Assembly: GCF_006716745.1 (NCBI RefSeq)
Contig: NZ_VFPP01000001.1
Coordinates: 6,645,386 to 6,709,385, forward strand
Direction: 5' to 3'
Origin: Saccharothrix saharensis
Lineage (GTDB): Bacteria > Actinomycetota > Actinomycetes > Mycobacteriales > Pseudonocardiaceae
Length of the DNA stretch: 64,000 nucleotides
Below are positions 15,324 through 23,829 of the stretch, one piece after another. Positions within the stretch are counted from its first letter, which is position 1, and the number at the start of each line of letters is the position of its first letter. The notes under the pieces were generated by a model. That model was not told where the DNA came from and did not search any database. It saw only the letters and a list, made by a program, of their open reading frames with translations. Position numbers and translations under genes: made by a program.

Positions 15324-15368
15324 GACTCAAAATCCGTCCAGTGTGCGTTCGAGTCGCACCGGGGGCAC
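15324..15368 (+). repeat. attR: 45-bp attachment repeat
   Basis: Perfect copy of tRNA bases 2979-3023. Flanking bases differ on both sides, and no acceptor 5' half or D arm precedes it, so this is not a second tRNA gene but the right junction of the element. Confidence 0.93.
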
Positions 15369-15389
15369 TCACAGGAAGCGCGCGGGTCG

Positions 15390-15622
15390 TCACCTGCGGT
15401 CTTGGGTCACCTGCGTCTTGGCGGGCTGCATCAGCTCCGAGGTCGCTTCGTCGGTCTTGTGGTGGACCGTGATCGACGGTCGGAACAGGGTGCACAGCCG
15501 GTCCCGACGTTCGGCCGGGGTCTCCGGCGGGCCGTTGTCCCGCTCGCGAGCCGTGTCCGCGAGCTTCCCCGCAGCCGTGGTCGCTCCTCTTCGGACTCCC
15601 GGCGGGCGCCCACGGCGTGCAA
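15390..15622 (-). pseudogene. Frameshifted gene fragment just outside attR
   Basis: On the minus strand the last ~45 codons before the stop at 15390 (ERRDRLCTLFRPSITVHHK and following) have almost only G/C third bases, as a real gene would. Upstream, that signal switches to another frame (HAVGARRESEEERPRLRG), and that frame is closed by a stop. I read this as the 3' end of a degraded gene with a charged coiled-coil region; family not recognised. It may be debris of an earlier insertion at the same tRNA. Confidence 0.4.
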
Positions 15623-15959
15623 GGGCGGTTACCGGACCGCGGATGCGGGGGCGCTGACCGGCTCCCGCGGTTCTGCGGTGCGACCACTCCGGTGGGTGAT
15701 GATCCATTGCGGCGACCTCGCGGACGGCGGTCCGGTCGTTGACGGCGTGACGGCGTACGGGAGGTCGCACCCGGCTGCCGACCCGATGGTGCTCTCGGGC
15801 GGCAAGTCGTTGTGGTGGACCACTTCGGTTGTCGGTCGGTGGCGGTTCGGCGTCCGCGCGGCGTGCGGCGGAAGTGATCATCCTGGCCGGTGGTGCTGCT
15901 ACGCTTGCCGGGATGGTTACCTACGTCAGCAGATCGGAGGTTCCGTTCGCCCAAGGTGA
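15623..15959. other. Intergenic region before the MoxR unit
   Basis: No convincing gene in 337 bases. A 17-codon reading frame (15913-15966, ATG to TGA) with GATCGGAGG inside it ends across the start of the next gene; it may be a leader peptide or chance. The promoter of the 15966 gene must lie here. Confidence 0.5.
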
Positions 15960-15965
15960 GTGCTG

Positions 15966-17306
15966 ATGCCCGCCTTGACCGCGAATGAGAACGTCCGCCT
16001 CCTTTTCTGGGCACGCGTGCGCGAGTTCGCCGTGCCGCCGTCGATGATCGAGACGGCTACCGCCCGCCGCACCGCGGGCGACTGGGCCGGGGCCTGTGCC
16101 GCCGCCCGTGTCGATGTGGACCTGGACCTGAGAGCCGTTCGCCGCGCCCACGGCCGGTGGGGTGCGGAACGGGTTCGGGACGATGTGCGCCACTTGGCGC
16201 CGGACCTGCTGCGGTGGCACTTCCCGAGGATCGCGCCGGACGGGCTGGTGCGGCCCGGTGTCACGGTTCCCCTGGCTCGGTACGACCTGCCGTCGGTCGC
16301 CGGCGACGTGTCGGTGCACCTCGTGGCGCGCACGCCGCCCGCGTGGGCGGACGGCGGCCAGCGGATCAGCCTGGCGTTGTGGGAGAGGTCCCGGCCCGGC
16401 CCGCATCCCCACCCCCGGCCCGACCGGCGGTTCCGGCTGGACCTGCACCGGCACCTGTGGGACGTGCGCCGGGTCGGTGAGCTGGCGGAACGGTCCGGGG
16501 CGGGGCGGCGGCCCGCCGGGGACGACCCCGCGGTGGACCCGCGGTGGGGTGGGTTCGCGGTCGACCGGTGGGGGCCGGAGGCCTCGCTGCTGCTGCGTGC
16601 CGAGGGGCGGGCGGCCGGTGAGGTCGACGTGCGGCTCGGTGGGAAGCGGCGGCTGGTGCTGGAGGTCGGTGAGCGGGGGGAGGCGCGGGTCGTGGCGGCC
16701 CGTCCCGGCGGTCGCCCGCTGCCGGTGCTGCCCGAAGCCGCGACGTCCGTGCTGCCCGACCTGGAGTTGCTCCGGGCGGGGTTGATCGACGCCGATCGCC
16801 TGCACCCCCTCGTGGCGTCGGCGCTCGTGCCGGACCACCGGGCGGCCCGTGCGGGGCGCGGTCGGGACGGTCCGGGGACCGTGCGCCTGGTCGAGTGCCG
16901 CGGCGTCACGCACCGGATCGGTGTGGTGGACGGCGTGCTCGTCCCGCTCGACCACGACCCCGACGAGATCGGCCGCGAGGAGCTGCTGGTCGCGTTGGGC
17001 GGCACCCCGTTGCCCTGCCTGCGGGCGATCGACGACGCGCACCGGCGTCCGGAGTCCCTTGTGGACGTTCGCGCGCTGCTCGACCACGGTGACACCGCGG
17101 GTGCCCTCGCCGTCGTCGAGGGCCTCCTCGGACCGGACGCGGTGCTGCGCGACGGGATGGTGCGGGACGAGCTGGAGGCGGCCCGCGACCGCCGGGTGGC
17201 GCACGGGCTGTACCGGGCCGGGTTGGTCGGGCTCGGCCCCGGACCCGCCGCCCGGGACGGTCACCGCCGCACCCGGAACCGCCCGCGTCACGCGACCGAC
17301 CGCTGA
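15966..17306 (+). CDS. Unknown protein heading the MoxR/VWA unit
   Basis: A 446-residue protein without signal peptide or membrane segment. The N-terminal part (NENVRLLFWARVREFAVPP, then TARRTAGDWAGACAAARVD) is helical. The middle is rich in beta-strand-like acidic and Arg segments (FRLDLHRHLWDVRRVGEL; ASLLLRAEGRAAGEVDVRLG). The C-terminal region is charged, and the last 15 residues are very basic. I recognise no catalytic motif. Genes of this kind precede MoxR and VWA genes in many actinomycetes, so it is probably the substrate-linked or adaptor partner. ATG 15966 was chosen because AAGG lies 9 bases upstream; GTG 15960 would be too close. Confidence 0.65.
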   Translation: MPALTANENVRLLFWARVREFAVPPSMIETATARRTAGDWAGACAAARVDVDLDLRAVRRAHGRWGAERVRDDVRHLAPDLLRWHFPRIAPDGLVRPGVTVPLARYDLPSVAGDVSVHLVARTPPAWADGGQRISLALWERSRPGPHPHPRPDRRFRLDLHRHLWDVRRVGELAERSGAGRRPAGDDPAVDPRWGGFAVDRWGPEASLLLRAEGRAAGEVDVRLGGKRRLVLEVGERGEARVVAARPGGRPLPVLPEAATSVLPDLELLRAGLIDADRLHPLVASALVPDHRAARAGRGRDGPGTVRLVECRGVTHRIGVVDGVLVPLDHDPDEIGREELLVALGGTPLPCLRAIDDAHRRPESLVDVRALLDHGDTAGALAVVEGLLGPDAVLRDGMVRDELEAARDRRVAHGLYRAGLVGLGPGPAARDGHRRTRNRPRHATDR

Positions 17307-17384
17307 CCCGCGCACTTCCCTCATCCGGCCGACGCACGGCACACGGCGCACGGCCGCGACCCGACTTCCAAGGTGGACGAGAAC

Positions 17385-18620
17385 ATGCCCATTTCCCCGA
17401 ATCCCTCTGCCGGAGCGGCTCACGTCCGGCCGATGGACACCGCCGACGCCCTGCTCGCACTGCTCCGGGAAACGACCACGGAGCCGCGGGCCGACACCCG
17501 GCTGGAAGCCTTGACGCTGGCCGTTTCCGCCGACTTGCCCGTGCTGCTGTGGGGCGAGCCGGGCATCGGCAAGACCTCGGCCCTGACCCAGCTCGCCGAC
17601 GCCCTGGAACTGCCGCTGACCACGGTGATCGCCAGCGTCCACGAGCCGTCCGACTTCTCCGGCCTGCCGGTGGTCGGTGACGACCCGGCCGTGCAGGGCG
17701 TGCCGATGGCCCCACCCGACTGGGCCGTGCGCCTGGTCCGGGCGGGCCGCGGCCTGCTGTTCCTCGACGAGCTGTCCACCGCGCCCCCGGCCGTCCAAGC
17801 GGCGCTGCTGCGGGTCGTGCTCGAACGCCGGATCGGCGCTCTGAAGCTGCCGCCGGGCGTCCGGGTCGTGGCCGCCGCCAACCCGCGGTCCTCCGCGGCC
17901 GACGGGTGGGAGCTGAGCCCGCCGTTGGCCAACCGGTTCGTCCACGTGCAGTGGACCTACGACCACGACGTGGTGGTGCGCGGGCTGGGCGGGACCTGGC
18001 CGAGGGCGGCGCTGCCCCGGCTGGACCCGGCGCGGCTGACCGACGCGGTCGCGTTCGCCCGCCGTGCGGTGTGCGAACTCCTGGCGGCACGTCCCCGGCT
18101 CGTGCACCAGCTGCCGAGGAGCGAAGCGGGCCGAGGTGGTCCCTGGCCGTCGCCGCGCAGCTGGGAGATGGCACTGCGGCTCATCGCGTTCGCCACGGCG
18201 GCGGGCGCCTCGCGCGAGGTGCTGTCGGTGCTGGTGCGCGGCACGGTGGGGGACGGGCCCGGGCTGGAGCTGTTGGCGAGCCTGGACCGGATGGACCTGC
18301 CCGACCCGGAGGCGCTGCTCGCCGATCCGGCCGCGGCCGTCCTGCCCGAGCGCGGCGACCTGCGCCAGGCCGTGCTCGACGGCGTGGTGGAGGCGGTGCG
18401 CGAGCGGCCGGAGCGGTCCCGGTGGGACGCGGCGTGGTCGCTGCTCGTGCTGGCCCTGGACACCGGCGCGCCGGACCTGGTGGTCGTGCCGGCGTCCACC
18501 CTGGCCTCGCTGCGCCGCGACGACTGGGAGGTGCCGGCGGCGATCGAGCGACTGGCCGGCGCGGTGTCGGTGTCGCGGCGGGCCGACCGGGCGGCGGTCG
18601 CCGTCGGTGCCCGCGGATGA
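17385..18620 (+). CDS. MoxR-family AAA+ ATPase
   Basis: A 411-residue MoxR-type ATPase. Walker A LLWGEPGIGKTSA near residues 50-60, Walker B LLFLDELSTAP (~125-135), sensor-1 VVAAANPRSS followed by LSPPLANRF (arginine-finger region). The C-terminal ~180 residues are helical. MoxR proteins act as chaperones that mature or insert metal into partner complexes, typically with a VWA protein, here the next gene, whose ATG overlaps this stop by 4 bp. ATG 17385 is preferred over GTG 17373, since AAGGTGG precedes the ATG. Confidence 0.88.
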   Translation: MPISPNPSAGAAHVRPMDTADALLALLRETTTEPRADTRLEALTLAVSADLPVLLWGEPGIGKTSALTQLADALELPLTTVIASVHEPSDFSGLPVVGDDPAVQGVPMAPPDWAVRLVRAGRGLLFLDELSTAPPAVQAALLRVVLERRIGALKLPPGVRVVAAANPRSSAADGWELSPPLANRFVHVQWTYDHDVVVRGLGGTWPRAALPRLDPARLTDAVAFARRAVCELLAARPRLVHQLPRSEAGRGGPWPSPRSWEMALRLIAFATAAGASREVLSVLVRGTVGDGPGLELLASLDRMDLPDPEALLADPAAAVLPERGDLRQAVLDGVVEAVRERPERSRWDAAWSLLVLALDTGAPDLVVVPASTLASLRRDDWEVPAAIERLAGAVSVSRRADRAAVAVGARG

Positions 18621-19840
18621 CGCCGGAGGGCTTGGACGAGGAGAAGCTGTTCGCCGCACGGCTGCACGCCGTCCGGAGCCGGCCTTACCTGGCGACGGCG
18701 TTGTTCGCGTTGCACGTGGTCGAATCGCGGCGGGTGCCGACGATGGCCGTGGACCGGCACTGGCGCTGCTACGCCTCGCCGGCGTTCGTGGCGCGCACCC
18801 CGGTGGAGGAGCTGGCCGGGGTCTGGGTGCACGAGGTCTCCCACCTGTTGCGCGACCACCACGGCCGCAGCGACCGGTTCGCGGCGGAGCACGGGCTGAC
18901 CGGGCCGGGGGAGCGGTTGCGGATGAACATCGCCGCCGACTGCGAGATCAACGACGACGTGTTCGGCGACGGGCTGCCCGAGCCGGAGGGCGCCGTCCGC
19001 CCGGGGACGCTCCGGTTGCCCGAAGGGCAGCTGATGGAGGACTACCTGCGCGGGTTCCGGCTCGGGCCCGGCACCGACGGGTTCGCGTGGCTGGACTGCG
19101 GCAGCGGGGCCGACGGGCTGGAGCGGGACTGGGACCCGGGGCCGGACGGCGCGCACGGGCTGAGCGCGCAGGAACGGGACGCCGTCCGGTTCCGGGTGGC
19201 GCAAGGCCTCACCGCCCACCCGGGCAGCGCCCCGAAGGGGTGGCGGCGGTGGGCGGAGGACGCGTTCCACCCGCCGCAGCCGTGGCGCGAGCTGCTGGGT
19301 GCGGCGGTCCGCTCGGCGGTGTCCGGTCCCGGCGCGGGCGAGGACTACAGCTACGGCCGACCGTCGCGCCGGTCGGCCGGTCTGCCCGGTGTCGTCCTGC
19401 CGAGCCTGCGCCGCCGTCCGCCGCGCGTGTGCGTCGTCGTCGACACCTCCGGGTCGGTGAGCGACGGCGAGCTGGGGAGCGCCCTCGTCGAGATCGCGGC
19501 GATCGTGCACGCGGTGGGCGGTCGACGTGACCTCGTCTCGGTGCTGTCGTGCGACGCCGCCGCGCACGTCACCGGTCCGCTGTGCCGCGCCGAGGGCATC
19601 ACGCTCGTGGGCGGTGGCGGCACGGACCTGCGTTCCGGCTTCGCCAAGGCTCTGCGCCGCAACCCCAAGCCGGACGTCGTCGTCGTCCTGACCGACGGGC
19701 AGACGCCCTGGCCCGCCGACCGCCCACCCTGTCGGACGGTCGTGGGCCTGTTCCCCCGCGAGCGCTCGTACGACGAGGACGACCCGAACCACGTGCCCGA
19801 CGACCCACCGGCGTGGGCACGGGTGGTGGCCATCGGCTGA
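18617..19840 (+). CDS. Metallopeptidase-like/VWA protein (DUF2201 type), MoxR partner
   Basis: A 407-residue protein with two parts. The N-terminal ~230 residues resemble the putative metallopeptidase domain of DUF2201 proteins and carry an HEXXH motif, WVHEVSHLLRDHH (~72-84), near MNIAADCEIND. The C-terminal ~140 residues are a VWA-like domain with MIDAS motif VVVDTSGSVSD and a second acidic strand VVVLTDGQTPW. MoxR and VWA proteins work as pairs; the HEXXH domain suggests proteolysis or metal handling of a substrate. Starts with an ATGA overlap on the ATPase gene, so the two are co-translated. Confidence 0.85.
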   Translation: MTPEGLDEEKLFAARLHAVRSRPYLATALFALHVVESRRVPTMAVDRHWRCYASPAFVARTPVEELAGVWVHEVSHLLRDHHGRSDRFAAEHGLTGPGERLRMNIAADCEINDDVFGDGLPEPEGAVRPGTLRLPEGQLMEDYLRGFRLGPGTDGFAWLDCGSGADGLERDWDPGPDGAHGLSAQERDAVRFRVAQGLTAHPGSAPKGWRRWAEDAFHPPQPWRELLGAAVRSAVSGPGAGEDYSYGRPSRRSAGLPGVVLPSLRRRPPRVCVVVDTSGSVSDGELGSALVEIAAIVHAVGGRRDLVSVLSCDAAAHVTGPLCRAEGITLVGGGGTDLRSGFAKALRRNPKPDVVVVLTDGQTPWPADRPPCRTVVGLFPRERSYDEDDPNHVPDDPPAWARVVAIG

Positions 19841-19874
19841 CCCGCTCCCTTGCCGGAACGGCAAGTTCTCGTGC

Positions 19875-19918
19875 CAGGTCGGTGTGCGGCTGCGAAAACT
19901 GGGCCCCACACCGACCTG
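19875..19918. promoter_or_regulatory. 12-bp inverted repeat before the lipoprotein hydrolase
   Basis: CAGGTCGGTGTG (19875-19886) and CACACCGACCTG (19907-19918) are perfect inverted arms with a 20-nt loop. The right arm runs into the GAGGAG ribosome site of the next gene, so folding would sequester it, or the arms may be an operator. Confidence 0.55.
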
Positions 19919-19928
19919 AGGAGCACCG

Positions 19929-20930
19929 ATGACGACATCGACGCGCCTGCTCGCGTGGGCGCTGGCCGTACTGCTCGCGATCGGCACCACGTCCTGCGCC
20001 TCGCCGAACGCCTCGCCGAACGCCGACACCGGCCCGCCGCACGCCGCCGCCACCCGCGACGACCCGGTGTTCCAGCGCACCTTCCGGCACGAGCACGCCG
20101 AGGTCGACGGCGTCCGCCTGCACTACGTGACCGGTGGCGCCGGGACGCCCGTGGTGCTGCTCCACGGGTGGCCGCAGACCTGGTACGGCTGGTGGCCGAT
20201 CATGCCCGCCCTCGCCGAGCACCACACGGTCTACGCGGTCGACCTGCCCGGCCTCGGTGACGGCACGGGCACGCCGACCGGGTACAACAAGGCCACGCTG
20301 GCGCGGTACGTGCACGCGCTGATCGCCGACCGGCTCGGCATCCGCGACGCCGCCGTCGTCGGGCACGACTTCGGCGCGGCGGTCGCGTTCCAGTACGCGA
20401 GCCGGTTCCCCGCCGACACCGCCCGGCTCGGCTACCTCGACCTGCCGCTGCCCGGACCGGCGGTCGACGCGGCCACCTACCGCACGCTGAGCTGGCACAT
20501 CGCCTTCCACTCCCAGCGCCGGGTGCCCGAGGCGGTCGTGGGTGACGACGTCCGGGAGTACCTGGCGCTCTTCTACCCGCAGGTCGCGTTCGGCGGAACG
20601 GCGTTCGGCGGCACCGCGGACCGGTCACCGTTCAGCGACGAGGAGGTCGACGAGTACGCCCGCACCTACCGCAGGCCCGAGGCGCTGACGAGCGGTTTCG
20701 AGCTGTACCGCGCGCTCGACCAGGACGTCCGCGACACCGTGGCCGCCGCGCCGGTCAAGGCGCCGACCCTGCTCATGGCCGCGCAGGGGCAGCTCGACGC
20801 CATCCGGGCCACCGCCGCGCCGCGCATGGCGAACATCGTGCGCGCGGTGGACGTGCCGGGCGCGGGGCACTGGCTCGTGGAGGAGAACCCGGAGTTCGTC
20901 GCCGCGGAGCTGCTGCGCTTCCTCGGCTGA
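19929..20930 (+). CDS. Secreted alpha/beta hydrolase lipoprotein, epoxide-hydrolase-like
   Basis: A 333-residue protein with a lipoprotein signal peptide ending in TTSC (Cys ~24). The mature part is an alpha/beta hydrolase: HGWPQTWYGWW is the oxyanion-hole HGxP motif, VVGHDFGAAVAF is the nucleophile elbow with Asp (~150), and GAGHWLVEENP carries the catalytic His. An Asp nucleophile and HGWP motif place it with epoxide hydrolases and haloalkane dehalogenases rather than lipases. It is probably anchored outside the membrane. ATG with GAGGAG 6 bases upstream. Monocistronic; followed by the TetR operator. Confidence 0.87.
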   Translation: MTTSTRLLAWALAVLLAIGTTSCASPNASPNADTGPPHAAATRDDPVFQRTFRHEHAEVDGVRLHYVTGGAGTPVVLLHGWPQTWYGWWPIMPALAEHHTVYAVDLPGLGDGTGTPTGYNKATLARYVHALIADRLGIRDAAVVGHDFGAAVAFQYASRFPADTARLGYLDLPLPGPAVDAATYRTLSWHIAFHSQRRVPEAVVGDDVREYLALFYPQVAFGGTAFGGTADRSPFSDEEVDEYARTYRRPEALTSGFELYRALDQDVRDTVAAAPVKAPTLLMAAQGQLDAIRATAAPRMANIVRAVDVPGAGHWLVEENPEFVAAELLRFLG

Positions 20931-20993
20931 CGGCGCTTCCGACCGCGCCTTGGACCACGCTTACGACCGCGCCGCCCGCCCGTGACGGAAGCC

Positions 20994-21033
20994 ACCTACC
21001 GATCCGGTCGGTAAGCCGACCGGATCGGTAGGT
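20994..21033. promoter_or_regulatory. TetR operator: perfect 18-bp inverted repeat
   Basis: Arms 20994-21011 and 21016-21033 are perfect inverted repeats around TAAG. Each arm itself contains a smaller palindrome (TACCGA-TCCGG-TCGGTA on the left, CCGA-CCGGA-TCGG on the right), so two TetR dimers could bind side by side. It ends 19 bp before tetR. Confidence 0.8.
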
Positions 21034-21052
21034 CCGTGCGTACCGTGGAGGT

Positions 21053-21655
21053 ATGGCGCGAGCGCTCACCGAGGACCAGTTGCTGGACCGCGTGGCCGGC
21101 GTGTTCGCCCGGCACGGGTTCGACCACACGTCGGTGAAGGACCTGGCCGACGCGGTCGGGCTGTCCAAGGCGGGGTTGCTGCACCACTACCCGAGCAAGC
21201 AGGCGTTGTTCGACGCCGCGCGTGACGTCGGCCGCACGCACAGCGATGAGCTGTTCGCGCAGGCCACGAGGGTGCCGGTGGGTCCGGCGCGGGACCGGCG
21301 GGCGGTGGAGCTGCTCGTCGACTTCGCCCTGGACCGGCCCGGCCTGATCGCGCTGGAGTCCCGCGCGATCAGCCTGCTGGGCGCCGACGACGTGGACGGC
21401 GACCGCCTGGACGCCCTGTCCCAGCACGTCCTCGCCGTGTTCGGCGCGGACGAGGACGGCGGCGACACCGAACGGCTGGTCCGCGTCATCGGCATGCTCA
21501 GCGCCCTGGCCGTGCTCAGCCTGGCCGCCAACCACGCGGGCGAGAAGACCGCGTGGCGGCCGCACATCATCGCCACCTGCCTCGACGCGCTCGGGCACCG
21601 CGAACCACCCCCTCTCCACCCATCCCCCCGCGACCCATCCCATCGGGAGGCCTGA
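21053..21655 (+). CDS. TetR-family regulator of the adjacent MMPL exporter
   Basis: A 200-residue TetR protein. The helix-turn-helix (~10-50) reads LLDRVAGVFARHGFDHTSVK then LADAVGLSKAGLLHHYPSKQ, matching the family. The rest is the ligand-binding domain. The stop is 5 bp before the MMPL start, and a large palindrome lies just upstream, so it most likely represses its own operon and is released by a substrate of the exporter. ATG start with GGAGG directly adjacent. Confidence 0.93.
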   Translation: MARALTEDQLLDRVAGVFARHGFDHTSVKDLADAVGLSKAGLLHHYPSKQALFDAARDVGRTHSDELFAQATRVPVGPARDRRAVELLVDFALDRPGLIALESRAISLLGADDVDGDRLDALSQHVLAVFGADEDGGDTERLVRVIGMLSALAVLSLAANHAGEKTAWRPHIIATCLDALGHREPPPLHPSPRDPSHREA

Positions 21656-21660
21656 CCCCC

Positions 21661-23823
21661 ATGGCACGTCTGCTCTACCGACTCGGCTCCGGCGCGCACC
21701 GCCGCCGCCTGGTCGTCGTCCTGCTGTGGCTGCTCGTGCTCGGCGGCACGGCGGTCGGCGCGAGCACCCTGGCCGGGACGACGTCCGGCTCCTTCTCCAT
21801 CCCGGGGCAGGAGTCCACCACCGCCCTGGACAAGATCTCCGACGAGTTCGGCCAGGGCGGCGGCGCGACCGCGCGCGTGGTCGTCCAGGCGCCGGACGGG
21901 CAGCAGGTCACGTCCCCGGAGAACGCGCCGAAGCTCGCGCAACTGGTGCAGGAGCTGGCGAAGCTGCCCGGCGTGACGTCGGCGAGCAACCCGCTCGACC
22001 CGCAGGCGCCCACCGTGAACGCCGGGCAGGACGTCGCCTACAGCACCGTGACCTACGAGGCCAAGCCCGGCGACGTCACCGAGGAGCAGCGCAACGCCCT
22101 CTTCGACGCCACGCGGGGCGTGTCCGGGCTGACCGTCGAGGCGACCGGCGAGGCCACCCAGGCGCCGCCGCACGTGGGCGGTCCGGCCGAGGTCATCGGC
22201 GTGATCATCGCGCTGCTGGTGCTCGCGGTCACCTACGGCTCGCTCGTGCTGGCCGGCATGAACCTGCTGACCGCCGCGGTCGGCGTGGGCATCGGCGCGC
22301 TGGGCGTCACGATCGCCACCGGCTTCATGGACCTCCAGTCCACCACCCCGATCCTGGCCGCGATGCTGGGCCTGGCGGTCGGCATCGACTACGCCCTGTT
22401 CATCATCAACCGCTACCGGCAGGAGCTGCGCCGGGGCCGGGACGTGGGCGACGCCATCGGCACCGCCGTGGGCACCGCGGGCTCCGCCGTGGTCACCGCC
22501 GGCCTGACCGTGGTCATCGCGCTGGCGGGCCTGGCCGTGGTCGGCATCCCGTTCCTGACCCAGATGGGCGTGGCCGCCGCGCTGACGATCGTGGTCGCGG
22601 TGCTCGTCGCGGTCACGCTCGTGCCGGCCGTGCTCGGCTACCTCGGCCGCCGCGTGCTGCCGCGCAAGGAGCGCGCCGCCGCGCCCGCCGCTCCCGCGGA
22701 CGTCGAGCCGGACGGGCGCGGCTTCTTCCGCGGCTGGATCGGGGCGGTGTCCCGGCACCGGGTCGTGGCGCTGCTGCTGGCCGTCGTGGGGTTGGGCGCG
22801 ATCGCCGTGCCCGTGCTGTCGATGGAGACGACGCTGGTCGCCGCGCCGGCCGCGGACTCCAGCCAGGCCCGCGCGGAGCGGATGCTCGCGGACGGCTTCG
22901 GCGAGGGCTTCAACGGACCGCTGATCGTGCTGTTCGAGGGCGACAACGCCGCCGCGACGGCCGCCGCCGCCGTCCCCTCCATCCAGGGTGCCGACGACGT
23001 CGCGCTGGTCACGCCGCCGAGGCCGAACGCCGACGGCACGGCCGCGATGGTCACCGTGATCCCGGAGTCCGGCCCGGCGACGGCGGCCACCGAGCAGCTC
23101 GTCACCGACCTGCGCGACCGGCTGGCCGACGTGGACGGCGCGACGACCTACGTCACCGGCGCCACCGCGGTCAGCGTGGACGTGGCCGTGGCGCTGGACG
23201 AGGCCATGCCGGTCTACCTGGCGCTGGTCGTCGGCCTCGCGCTGGTGCTGCTGGTCCTGGTGTTCCGGTCGATCCTGGTGCCGCTGGTGGGCGTGCTGGG
23301 CTTCCTGCTGACCATCGGCGCGTCGCTCGGCGCGACGGTCGCGGTGTTCCAGTGGGGCTGGCTGGCCGACGCGGTCAACCTCGACGGCACGGGCCCGCTG
23401 CTCAGCCTCACCCCGATCCTGATGGTGGGCATCCTGTTCGGCCTGGCCATGGACTACCAGATCTTCCTGGTGTCCCGGATGCACGAGGCGCACCACCGCG
23501 GCCGGCAGCCCCTGGCCGCGATCGACACCGGGTTCCGCCAGGCCGCGCCGGTGGTCGTGGCCGCCGCGCTGATCATGTTCTCGGTGTTCGCGGGCTTCGT
23601 GCCGGCGGGCGAGGGCCCGATGAAGTCCATCGCGTTCGCGCTGGCCATCGGCATCCTGGTCGACGCGTTCGTGGTCCGCATGGTCCTGGTGCCCGCCGCG
23701 CTGGCCCTGCTGGGCGAGAAGGCCTGGTGGCTGCCGAAGTGGCTGCGCCGCCTGCCCGCGCTCGACGTGGAGGGCGCGGCGCTGGAGGAGGACCGGAAGG
23801 TCCTGGTCGACGCGGCGCGCTGA
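21661..23823 (+). CDS. MMPL-family RND transporter
   Basis: A 720-residue inner-membrane exporter with two homologous halves. Each has one leading transmembrane helix, an extracytoplasmic domain (~40-170 and ~400-520) and a five-helix bundle. Typical motifs are LGLAVGIDYALFIINRYRQE in half one and GLAMDYQIFLVSRMHEAH in half two, with the Asp-Tyr pair of the proton relay. Actinobacterial MMPL proteins export lipids, siderophores or drugs; the substrate here is not evident. ATG at 21661 chosen because AGGCCTGACC and the tetR stop precede it and the signal-like helix starts there. Confidence 0.94.
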   Translation: MARLLYRLGSGAHRRRLVVVLLWLLVLGGTAVGASTLAGTTSGSFSIPGQESTTALDKISDEFGQGGGATARVVVQAPDGQQVTSPENAPKLAQLVQELAKLPGVTSASNPLDPQAPTVNAGQDVAYSTVTYEAKPGDVTEEQRNALFDATRGVSGLTVEATGEATQAPPHVGGPAEVIGVIIALLVLAVTYGSLVLAGMNLLTAAVGVGIGALGVTIATGFMDLQSTTPILAAMLGLAVGIDYALFIINRYRQELRRGRDVGDAIGTAVGTAGSAVVTAGLTVVIALAGLAVVGIPFLTQMGVAAALTIVVAVLVAVTLVPAVLGYLGRRVLPRKERAAAPAAPADVEPDGRGFFRGWIGAVSRHRVVALLLAVVGLGAIAVPVLSMETTLVAAPAADSSQARAERMLADGFGEGFNGPLIVLFEGDNAAATAAAAVPSIQGADDVALVTPPRPNADGTAAMVTVIPESGPATAATEQLVTDLRDRLADVDGATTYVTGATAVSVDVAVALDEAMPVYLALVVGLALVLLVLVFRSILVPLVGVLGFLLTIGASLGATVAVFQWGWLADAVNLDGTGPLLSLTPILMVGILFGLAMDYQIFLVSRMHEAHHRGRQPLAAIDTGFRQAAPVVVAAALIMFSVFAGFVPAGEGPMKSIAFALAIGILVDAFVVRMVLVPAALALLGEKAWWLPKWLRRLPALDVEGAALEEDRKVLVDAAR

Positions 23824-23829
23824 CCGCCG

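Larger units (their letters stand above)
2979..15368 (+). mobile_element. Actinomycete integrative and conjugative element (AICE) in tRNA-Leu(CAA)
   Basis: A 45-bp perfect repeat of the tRNA 3' half bounds 12,345 bp containing, in order: integrase; XRE-like regulator; three small genes including a degenerate Prim-Pol-like one; an 8-bp repeat cluster; a minus-strand transfer operon (xis, whiB, two membrane proteins, traB); XRE regulator; a second large regulator; Nudix hydrolase; AAA-TOPRIM nuclease. Integrase next to the tRNA, excisionase, and a single FtsK-like TraB instead of a type IV secretion system are hallmarks of the pSAM2/SLP1 class. No RepSA-like initiator is recognised, so replicative ability is doubtful. 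Nucleotide composition inside varies, and the right end is markedly AT-rich. Confidence 0.92.

Noticed and set aside
15324..15368. Second tRNA gene
   Set aside because: Only the 3' half is present; no acceptor 5' strand or D arm. It is the attR repeat.
15913..15966. 17-codon leader peptide before the MoxR unit
   Set aside because: Starts with ATG and overlaps the next start, but no ribosome site or conservation evidence; mentioned only within the intergenic entry.
15921..18659. A 912-codon minus-strand reading frame opposite the MoxR unit
   Set aside because: High-GC shadow: composition is Arg/Pro/Gly-rich without domains, while the plus strand carries clear ATPase motifs and 4-bp overlaps.
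21187..23496. A 769-codon minus-strand frame opposite tetR and the MMPL gene
   Set aside because: His/Arg/Gly low-complexity translation; the plus strand has TetR and MMPL motifs throughout.
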